Part shown: positions 1 to 5,293 of the stretch, piece after piece | How positions within the stretch are numbered: position 1 is the stretch's first letter | Layout: the number at the start of each line of letters is the position of its first letter | Assembly: GCA_017455385.1 (NCBI GenBank) | Contig: JAFTBD010000087.1 | Coordinates: forward strand, 1 to 5,293 | DNA from: Clostridia bacterium | GTDB taxonomy: Bacteria > Bacillota > Clostridia > Christensenellales > CAG-1252 | Length of the DNA stretch: 5,293 nucleotides | Reading direction: 5' to 3' | Translations under genes and position numbers: made by a program | The notes under the pieces: generated by a model | The model's input: the letters and a program-made list of their open reading frames with translations, nothing else | What the model was told of the DNA's origin: nothing | Database searches by the model: none

Positions 1-50
1 CATTCTTTCCCGAACTCCGTTATGATCTTTTTATTGGCTCGTTCCGACAT
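1..50 (-). CDS. Start of an unidentified gene downstream of pyrG (partial at left edge); possibly ribosomal protein S15
   Basis: An ATG at 50-48 opens a frame of 16 whole codons, MSERANKKIITEFGKE, running off the window. A GAGG site seven bases upstream resembles the guaA site, and the 22-base gap from pyrG matches the operon's other gaps, so this is probably the fifth gene. Sixteen residues are too few for firm identification. The pattern of a basic stretch, then Ile-Ile at 9-10 and Glu-Phe-Gly at 12-14, resembles the N-terminus of ribosomal protein S15 (rpsO), where II.EYG sits at the same distance from the start. That is only a suggestion. The next codon begins TG and is therefore Cys, Trp or, less likely, a stop. 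Confidence 0.5.
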   Translation of the reverse strand, partial: MSERANKKIITEFGKE

Positions 51-57
51 GATCTCG

Positions 58-61
58 CCTC
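58..61 (-). promoter_or_regulatory. Ribosome binding site of the gene cut by the left edge
   Basis: GAGG on the minus strand is seven bases before the ATG at 50-48. Its context, TGAGGCG, repeats that at the guaA start. It is the main support for calling the short frame at the edge a real gene. Confidence 0.6.
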
Positions 62-72
62 AGACGATAGGC

Positions 73-1668
73 TTATTTGCCTGCCTTGGTCGCCGCATCG
101 ACGAATTTCACAAAGAGCGGATGCGGCTTATTCGGGCGGGACTTGAATTCGGGATGGAACTGGACGCCGACGGAGACGTCGCGATCGGTGAGTTCCACCG
201 TCTCCACGAGATGTCCAGACGGCGACGTGCCGCTGAGGGTCAGACCGCCCTTTTCAAATTCCTCTTTGTATTCGTTATTGAATTCGTAACGATGGCGATG
301 GCGCTCCTTGATGAGGTCCTCGCCGTAGCAAGAATGCATCGTGGTGCCGGGCTTTATCTTGCAGGGATAAGCGCCGAGACGCATCGTGCCGCCCTTGATG
401 ACTTCGTGCTGATCGGGCATCAGGTCGATGACGAGATGGGTGCTCTTCTCGTTGAATTCGCGGCTGTTGGCGTCCTGGTAGCCGAGGACGTGACGGGCAT
501 ATTCAATGACGCAGATCTGCATACCGAGGCAGATGCCGAAGTAAGGCAGTTTGTGTTCACGCGCATATTTACAAGCGGTGATCATCCCCTCGATGCCCCT
601 GTCGCCGAAGCCGCCGGGGACGAGGATGCCGGAGCAATCCTTGAAAACTTCCGCGGCGTTCTCGTCGGTGAGTTTATCGCTCTCCACCCACTTGATCTTG
701 ACCTTCTTCCCCACCACGAAACTCGCGTGGTTCAAGGCTTCCACGATGGAGAGGTAGGAGTCGTGCAGTTTGACGTATTTGCCGACCAAAGCGATCTGCA
801 CTTCGCCCTTTCTCTCGCGCACCGAATCCACCATGCTCTGCCAATCGCGCATATCCGCCTTAGGCATAGAGAGTCCGAGCTCGCGCAGAGCGACCTCGTC
901 CATCCCTTCGTTGTGTAACATAATGGGCACTTCGTACAGACAGTCGAGGGTCGTATTTGAGATCACGCAATCCTCCGCAACGTTGCAGAACATACTGATC
1001 TTCTTGCGGATCTCCTTGCCGACGTCCTTATCCGAACGCGCGACGATGATATCCGGGTGGATGCCCATCGCTTGGAGCTCCTTGACCGAGTGTTGCGTGG
1101 GTTTGGACTTGAATTCGTCCGAGCCCGAGATATACGGGACAAGACAAACGTGGATAAAGAGGCAGTTCCTTCTGCCGACTTCGAGCGACAATTGACGGAT
1201 CGCCTCGAGGAAGGGCTGGCTTTCGATATCGCCGATGGTGCCGCCGATCTCGGTGATCAGGATGTCCGCTTCGGTGACTTCCGCATTCTTCTTGATGAAG
1301 GCTTTGATCTCGTTCGTGACGTGCGGAATGATCTGCACCGTTTCGCCGAGATATTCGCCGTTCCTCTCCTTATTGAGAACGTTCCAGTACACCTTGCCCG
1401 AGGTCAGGTTGGAATATTTCGTGAGGTTCTCGTCGATAAAACGCTCGTAGTGTCCGAGGTCGAGATCGGTCTCCGCGCCGTCCTCGGTGACGAAGACTTC
1501 GCCATGCTGATAGGGACTCATCGTGCCGGGGTCAACGTTCATATAGGGGTCGAGCTTCTGCGCCGCGACCTTGAGCCCTCTCAGCTTCAAGAGCCTGCCG
1601 AGAGACGCCGCCACGATGCCTTTGCCGAGACCCGATACCACACCGCCTGTAACGAATATGTATTTCAT
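73..1668 (-). CDS. pyrG: CTP synthase, glutamine-hydrolysing
   Basis: PyrG makes CTP from UTP, ATP and glutamine. It is the only de novo route to CTP, and acts as a cytoplasmic tetramer or filament inhibited by its product. It has 531 residues against about 545 in E. coli. The N-terminal synthetase domain (about 1-265) has the phosphate-binding loop GGVVSGLGKG (8-17), QKLDPYMNVDPGTM (37-50), TDLDLGHYERF (67-77) with metal-binding Asp70, EIGGTIGDIES (140-150), and KSKPTQHSVKEL (187-198), the nucleotide-binding segment. The C-terminal class I amidotransferase domain (about 290-528) has PGGFGDRG (351-358), FGICLGMQ with nucleophile Cys380, and GVQFHPE with His505 and Glu507. An AAGGAAGG site six bases upstream supports the ATG at 1668. 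All key residues are present. Only 19 bases separate it from guaA, so it is presumably co-transcribed with the purine genes rather than driven by its own leader. Confidence 0.98.
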   Translation of the reverse strand: MKYIFVTGGVVSGLGKGIVAASLGRLLKLRGLKVAAQKLDPYMNVDPGTMSPYQHGEVFVTEDGAETDLDLGHYERFIDENLTKYSNLTSGKVYWNVLNKERNGEYLGETVQIIPHVTNEIKAFIKKNAEVTEADILITEIGGTIGDIESQPFLEAIRQLSLEVGRRNCLFIHVCLVPYISGSDEFKSKPTQHSVKELQAMGIHPDIIVARSDKDVGKEIRKKISMFCNVAEDCVISNTTLDCLYEVPIMLHNEGMDEVALRELGLSMPKADMRDWQSMVDSVRERKGEVQIALVGKYVKLHDSYLSIVEALNHASFVVGKKVKIKWVESDKLTDENAAEVFKDCSGILVPGGFGDRGIEGMITACKYAREHKLPYFGICLGMQICVIEYARHVLGYQDANSREFNEKSTHLVIDLMPDQHEVIKGGTMRLGAYPCKIKPGTTMHSCYGEDLIKERHRHRYEFNNEYKEEFEKGGLTLSGTSPSGHLVETVELTDRDVSVGVQFHPEFKSRPNKPHPLFVKFVDAATKAGK

Positions 1669-1674
1669 AATTCA

Positions 1675-1682
1675 CCTTCCTT
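1675..1682 (-). promoter_or_regulatory. Ribosome binding site of pyrG
   Basis: AAGGAAGG on the minus strand sits six bases before the pyrG ATG, within the 19-base gap after guaA. It fixes the start and takes up about half of that gap, leaving no room for a separate promoter plus attenuator. Confidence 0.75.
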
Positions 1683-1687
1683 GTGGG

Positions 1688-3214
1688 TCATTCCCACTCC
1701 ACCGTTGCGGGCGGCTTGCTCGTAACGTCATAAACAACTCTGTTGATCCCTCTGACCTCCGACGTGATGCGATTGCTCGCCCTTTCTATCACCTCGAAGG
1801 GGATCCTCGTCCAATCCGCCGTCATGAAGTCGTCCGTCGTGACCGCGCGGAGTGCAAGCACGTAGCCGTAACTCCTCGCGTCCCCCATCACGCCTACGCT
1901 CCTCGTGTCGGTCAGCACCGCGAAGTATTGATTGGGGGGAGTCTTCATTGCCGCGGCGATCTCCTCTCGGAAGATGGCGTCCGCTTCGCGTAAGAGGTCC
2001 GCTTTCTCCTTCGTGATCTCGCCGATGATCCTGACGGCAAGTCCCGGACCGGGGAACGGCTGTCGCCATACGAGGTCGGGCGGTAAGCCGAGTTTCAGCC
2101 CAACCTCGCGCACTTCGTCCTTAAATAGGTCGCGTAGGGGCTCCACGATCTCCTCGAAGTCGATGACGGACGGGAGTCCGCCGACGTTGTGATGGCTCTT
2201 GATGGTGCTCGCATCCCCCTTCCCGCTCTCGATGACGTCGGGATAGATGGTGCCTTGGCAGAGATAGTTCACCTTGCCGAGGATACGTCCCTGCTCCTCG
2301 AATACGCGAATAAACTCTTCGCCGATGATCTTTCTCTTTTTCTCGGGTTCGGTGACGCCCGCAAGTTTTTTAAGGAACCGCTCTTCCGCATCCACGCGGA
2401 TGAGATTCATGCCGAACTTGTGTTTGAATGTATTCTCGACGAGGTCGCCCTCGCCTTTGCGGAGGAGTCCGTGATCCACGAAAACGCAGGTCAGATCGTC
2501 CCCGACCGCACGGTGCATGAGAGCCGCCGCCACCGAGCTGTCCACGCCGCCCGAAAGCGCGAGGAGCACCTTCTTGCCCGCGCACTTGGCGCGGTACTTC
2601 GCGACGGACTCGTCGATAAAGCTCTCCATATTCCAGTCCGCCTTACAGGCGCAAATCTCGAAAATGAAGTTCTCAAGCATCTTGTTGCCAAAGGCAGTAT
2701 GGGTGACTTCGGGATGGAACTGCACGCCGTAGAGTTTCTTCTCCTCGGAGGCGACGGCAGCCGTGGGGCACTTATCCGTCGTGGCGATAACTTTGAACCC
2801 TTCGGGGACTCTTGACACGAAATCGCGGTGGCTCATCCAAGCGATGCTCTTCGCGGGAACGCCATTAAAGAGGGGCGAAGCACCGGCGGTGATCTCCACC
2901 TTGCCGTATTCCCCTTCCGCCGCGTTCTCGACGGTTCCACCCGCGAGATAACTCATCAGTTGCATCCCGTAGCAAATGCCGAGGACGGGGATGCCGAGCG
3001 AAAGAACGTCTGCCGAGAAGGTCGGAGAGCCCGCCTCGTAGACGCTATTCGGTCCGCCCGTAAAGATGATGCCCTTATAGCCGCGCGCCTTGATCTCCGC
3101 CGCCGTGATCTTATCGTAATTCACGACCTCCGCGTAGACGTGCTTCTCTCTGACGCGCCGCGCGATCAGCATATCGTATTGTCCGCCGAAATCCAGTACC
3201 AATATCGTATCCAT
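1688..3214 (-). CDS. guaA: GMP synthase, glutamine-hydrolysing
   Basis: GuaA converts XMP to GMP, using ATP and ammonia from glutamine. The 508 residues are close to the family norm (about 510-525), so the gene looks intact and single-chain, with both domains fused. The N-terminal class I amidotransferase domain (about 1-190) shows DFGGQY (8-13), GICYGMQ with nucleophile Cys81, and GVQFHPE with His167 and Glu169 completing the triad. The ATP-pyrophosphatase domain follows, with the PP-loop SGGVDSS at 221-227. GKVNYLCQGTIYPDVIES (313-330), KSHHNVGGLP (339-348) and WRQPFPGPGLAVRIIGE (383-399) are family landmarks. The C-terminal dimerisation/XMP-binding part runs through DTRSVGVMGDARSYGY and ends in the hallmark PPATVEWE. 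The start ATG is supported by a GAGG site overlapping the purB stop. No catalytic residue appears to be missing. pyrG follows after 19 bases. Confidence 0.98.
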   Translation of the reverse strand: MDTILVLDFGGQYDMLIARRVREKHVYAEVVNYDKITAAEIKARGYKGIIFTGGPNSVYEAGSPTFSADVLSLGIPVLGICYGMQLMSYLAGGTVENAAEGEYGKVEITAGASPLFNGVPAKSIAWMSHRDFVSRVPEGFKVIATTDKCPTAAVASEEKKLYGVQFHPEVTHTAFGNKMLENFIFEICACKADWNMESFIDESVAKYRAKCAGKKVLLALSGGVDSSVAAALMHRAVGDDLTCVFVDHGLLRKGEGDLVENTFKHKFGMNLIRVDAEERFLKKLAGVTEPEKKRKIIGEEFIRVFEEQGRILGKVNYLCQGTIYPDVIESGKGDASTIKSHHNVGGLPSVIDFEEIVEPLRDLFKDEVREVGLKLGLPPDLVWRQPFPGPGLAVRIIGEITKEKADLLREADAIFREEIAAAMKTPPNQYFAVLTDTRSVGVMGDARSYGYVLALRAVTTDDFMTADWTRIPFEVIERASNRITSEVRGINRVVYDVTSKPPATVEWE

Positions 3215-3221
3215 AATTCCG

Positions 3222-3225
3222 CCTC
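3222..3225 (-). promoter_or_regulatory. Ribosome binding site of guaA overlapping the purB stop
   Basis: The purB stop TGA and the Shine-Dalgarno core GAGG share bases (TGAGG, 3226-3222), seven bases before the guaA ATG. Ribosomes finishing purB would end on the guaA site, which suggests translational coupling. The overlap is seen directly; the coupling is inferred. Confidence 0.7.
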
Positions 3226-4636
3226 AAATTTCGATTTTCGCGGGGGTCTCCCCGTCGTCCGCAAATGATTTAATCGTTATGAGATAGTCCGCCGCCTGCT
3301 TTGCCGCCCTGCCCGTATACAGCGCGGGATCGAGCAATTTCTCCATCTCTTCCCTGCTCATCCCGAAGGCGGAACTTGCCGCAAGATCGGCAAGCAAATC
3401 GGGCGTTTCGCCCTGTGCGATCGCTTTTTTCGCCCGCACGGACGCCTGACGGATGATCTCGTGCAGTTCCTGTCTGTTCCCGCCGCGCTTCACCCCTTCC
3501 ATAAGGAGATTCTCCGTGGCGATAAAGGGGAGATACTCTTTCACCCTTTTTTCGATGACTTTCTCATTCACGACGAGTCCCGCCGCGAGGTCCGCAACAA
3601 GGCGCAAGATAGCGTCTGCCGCGAGGAAACCTTCGCACATAGCGATACGGCGGTTGGCGCTGTCGTCGAGGGTGCGCTCAAACCATTGGGAAGAGGCGGT
3701 GAGCGTGCCGTTCATTACGTCCGTCATCAAGTAGCGGGTAAGCGCGCAGATACGCTCCGCGTGCATCGGATTGCTCTTATACGCCATCGCGGAAGAACCG
3801 ACCTGCTTCTCGCCGAAGCCCTCCATCACTTCCCCGTCGTGTTGCAGGAGCCTTATATCGGTGGCGAACTTCGCCGCGCTCTCCGCTATGCCCGAAAGCG
3901 CTTTCAAGATACGGGAATCGATTTTGCGGGGATAGGTCTGTCCGCACACCTCGACGCATTCTGTAAAGCCGAAGGTATTCGCGATCATCTTATTCATGAC
4001 GTCGATCTTATCCTCGTCACCCTCGAAGAGCTCCATAAAACTCGCTTCGGTGCCCGTCGTACCGCGGCAACCGAGGAACTCCGTGTAGGTCTGCGCGTGT
4101 CCGAGGTCAATGATATCCGATATGAAATCCTGTATCCACAAACAAGCACGCTTCCCGACCGTTACGAGTTGCGCCGGTTGATAATGCGTATAACCGAGCG
4201 TGGGGAGCGACTTGTAGGTGTCGGCGAATTTCCACAAGGCTTTGATCACGGTCAGGAGTTCCTTCTGGAGGAGGTCCATCGCTTTATCGTAAATGACGAT
4301 ATCCGCATTATCCGTGACGTAACAGCTCGTCGCGCCGAGGTGCATGATGCCCGCCGCAGAGGGAGCCGCCTTTCCGAACGCATAGAGATGCGCCATCACG
4401 TCGTGCTTGACTTCCTTCTCCCGCGCCGCCACGACTTCGTAATCAATGTCGGCGACGTGCGCCTCCATCTCCGCGATCTGCGCGTCGGTGATATTGAGTC
4501 CGAGGGCTTTCTCCGCTTTCGCGAGGGCGAGCCACAGCTTCCGCCAAGTCACGTAACGGGTGTCGGCGGAGAATAGCTTCGTCATTTCTTCGGAAGAATA
4601 GCGTGCGGTAAAGGGGCTTTCGTATCTGTCTTTCAT
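3224..4636 (-). CDS. purB: Adenylosuccinate lyase
   Basis: PurB belongs to the fumarase/aspartase superfamily. It releases fumarate twice in purine synthesis: from SAICAR on the way to IMP, and from adenylosuccinate to give AMP. From the chosen start it has 470 residues, the length of clostridial/ADSL-type lyases and longer than the roughly 430-residue Bacillus form. Visible motifs: KHDVMAHLY (77-85) with an active-site His; HLGATSCYVTDN (99-110); THYQPAQ (150-156), whose His151 fits the catalytic acid; GTTGTEASF (192-200); and the signature GSSAMAYKSNPMHAER (280-295), with the catalytic serine and Lys287 on the flexible loop. QWFERTLDDSANRR (317-330) is also typical. An ATG eight codons upstream (4660) directly abuts the purA stop, but the AAAGGAG site lies inside that extension and is ideally placed for the ATG at 4636. 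The family N-terminus MKDRYESP also begins there. The protein is presumably a cytoplasmic homotetramer. guaA begins 9 bases after the stop. Confidence 0.97.
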   Translation of the reverse strand: MKDRYESPFTARYSSEEMTKLFSADTRYVTWRKLWLALAKAEKALGLNITDAQIAEMEAHVADIDYEVVAAREKEVKHDVMAHLYAFGKAAPSAAGIMHLGATSCYVTDNADIVIYDKAMDLLQKELLTVIKALWKFADTYKSLPTLGYTHYQPAQLVTVGKRACLWIQDFISDIIDLGHAQTYTEFLGCRGTTGTEASFMELFEGDEDKIDVMNKMIANTFGFTECVEVCGQTYPRKIDSRILKALSGIAESAAKFATDIRLLQHDGEVMEGFGEKQVGSSAMAYKSNPMHAERICALTRYLMTDVMNGTLTASSQWFERTLDDSANRRIAMCEGFLAADAILRLVADLAAGLVVNEKVIEKRVKEYLPFIATENLLMEGVKRGGNRQELHEIIRQASVRAKKAIAQGETPDLLADLAASSAFGMSREEMEKLLDPALYTGRAAKQAADYLITIKSFADDGETPAKIEI

Positions 4637-4642
4637 CTTTTT

Positions 4643-4649
4643 CTCCTTT
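4643..4649 (-). promoter_or_regulatory. Ribosome binding site deciding the purB start
   Basis: AAAGGAG on the minus strand lies six bases before the ATG at 4636-4634. The competing upstream ATG (4660-4658) has only a weak, A-rich sequence before it, inside the end of purA. The site therefore favours the 470-residue PurB over the 478-residue version. Confidence 0.85.
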
Positions 4650-4660
4650 GCGGGGATCAT

Positions 4661-5293
4661 TTATTTCTTCGTGCGGATGACCACGCTCTCACGCTCGGGT
4701 CCGACCGAAACGTAGGAGATGAAGCATCCGACTTCTTTCTCGATATAGAGGACGTAGTCCTGCGCCTCTTTGGGGAGATCCTCCCACTTGCGCGCCTTGG
4801 ACACGTCGGTTCTCCACCCTTTCAGGTACTCGGTGACGGGCTTCGCTTCGTCAAGAACAGACGGGAACGGAAAGTCTTTCGTCGTTTTCCCATCCACCTC
4901 GTACGCCGTCACGACGGGGATCTCGTCCATATAACTCAGAACGTCCAGTTTGGTGAGAGCGATCTCGGTGGCGCCCTGCTGCTCCACGCCGTAACGGGTG
5001 GCGACGAGGTCCAAGGGACCTACCCTGCGAGGGCGACCGGTCTTGGCGCCGTATTCTCCGCCCGCTTCGCGCAGCTTGTCCGCGTCCGCTCCGAACCATT
5101 CGCAGACGAAGGGACCTTCGCCTACGCAAGTGGAATATGCTTTTATCACGCCGATCACCCGTTCGGGACGCATTGAGGGAAGCCCCGCGCCGATCGGCGC
5201 GTACGCCGCGAGGGTGGTCGAGGAAGTCGTGTAAGGATAGATGCCGAAATCAAGGTCGCGGAGCGCGCCGAGTTGCGCCTCGAACAGGACACG
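4661..5293 (-). CDS. purA: Adenylosuccinate synthase, C-terminal half (partial at right edge)
   Basis: PurA uses GTP to join IMP and L-aspartate into adenylosuccinate, the first committed step to AMP, in the cytoplasm. The frame stays open to the window edge, giving 210 codons of a protein usually about 430 long. The N-terminal GTP-binding loop and catalytic Asp/His are off the window. Visible residues, counted from the edge: FEAQLGALRDLDFG (4-17) and TSSTTLAAY (23-31) of the IMP site; KAYSTCVGEGPF (51-62); the TGRPRR loop (85-90) holding the arginines that contact aspartate and IMP; TKLD (114-117), the guanine-recognition motif; and SVGPER (196-201) near the C-terminus. An in-frame ATG at 5173 is internal, because homology continues upstream of it. 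The wording matches the clostridial PurA variant rather than the E. coli form (EGAQG, SSNTTAGG). A Pro follows RRVG where Trp is usual. purB follows after 24 bases. Confidence 0.95.
   Translation of the reverse strand, partial: RVLFEAQLGALRDLDFGIYPYTTSSTTLAAYAPIGAGLPSMRPERVIGVIKAYSTCVGEGPFVCEWFGADADKLREAGGEYGAKTGRPRRVGPLDLVATRYGVEQQGATEIALTKLDVLSYMDEIPVVTAYEVDGKTTKDFPFPSVLDEAKPVTEYLKGWRTDVSKARKWEDLPKEAQDYVLYIEKEVGCFISYVSVGPERESVVIRTKK

Noticed and set aside
22..918. 298-codon open frame on the plus strand, opposite pyrG
   Set aside because: It is fully antisense to a complete CTP synthase with all catalytic residues. Its composition looks like a reverse-complement shadow and it shows no family motif.
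1057..1725. 222-codon plus-strand frame crossing the guaA/pyrG junction
   Set aside because: It overlaps the start of pyrG and the end of guaA on the other strand and has no recognisable protein motif. It is explained as a shadow frame.
2189..2815. 208-codon plus-strand frame opposite guaA
   Set aside because: It is antisense to the pyrophosphatase and amidotransferase regions of an intact GMP synthase, with no motif of its own.
3215..3223. Terminator, promoter or riboswitch in the intergenic gaps
   Set aside because: All four gaps (51-72, 1669-1687, 3215-3223, 4637-4660) are 9-24 bases and mostly taken up by ribosome sites. No hairpin with a T-run fits.
3461..4576. 371-codon open frame on the plus strand, opposite purB
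   Set aside because: It lies wholly inside purB, whose motifs are intact. Its translation is rich in Arg, His and Glu with no recognisable domain. Long antisense frames are expected opposite GC-biased codons. I saw no ribosome site that would rescue it.
5173..5173. Start of purA at the ATG at 5173-5171
   Set aside because: The frame is open to the edge, and the upstream 40 codons encode conserved PurA sequence (FEAQLG, TSSTTLAAY). This Met is internal and the gene is cut by the window, not truncated.

Overview
The window is a stretch of ordinary bacterial core metabolism. Four genes for the last steps of nucleotide synthesis lie head to tail on the minus strand, followed by the first codons of a fifth gene. 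In transcription order they are purA (3' part only, cut by the right edge), purB, guaA, pyrG and an unidentified gene cut by the left edge. The gaps between genes are 24, 9, 19 and 22 bases. None holds a terminator-like hairpin with a T-run, so the set is very probably one operon transcribed right to left. Its promoter and leader must lie beyond the right edge.

How the genes work together: PurA joins IMP and aspartate to form adenylosuccinate. PurB splits that to AMP and fumarate, and also acts one step before IMP, on SAICAR. GuaA aminates XMP to GMP, and PyrG aminates UTP to CTP. The cluster therefore makes AMP, GMP and CTP from shared IMP/XMP and UTP pools. guaB, which makes XMP from IMP, is not in the window. 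GuaA and PyrG both carry a class I glutamine amidotransferase domain, at the N-terminus of GuaA and the C-terminus of PyrG.

Organism: the proteins look like those of Bacillota, class Clostridia. The PurA is the variant I know from clostridia (FEAQLG, TSSTTLAAY, KAYSTCVG) rather than the E. coli/Bacillus type, and the PurB is the long, clostridial/ADSL-like form. Shine-Dalgarno sites are purine-rich and well spaced. Base composition is fairly GC-rich (mid-50s percent by eye), which suggests an uncultured gut-type Clostridia lineage rather than an AT-rich Clostridium. This placement is inference; no search was run.

There is no gene-free stretch above 25 bases. I saw no tRNA, rRNA, mobile element, CRISPR array or riboswitch, and no sign of a previously undescribed system. 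The points worth a second look are the unusual gene grouping, the variant PurA, the purB start site, and pyrG sitting mid-operon with no room for its own leader.
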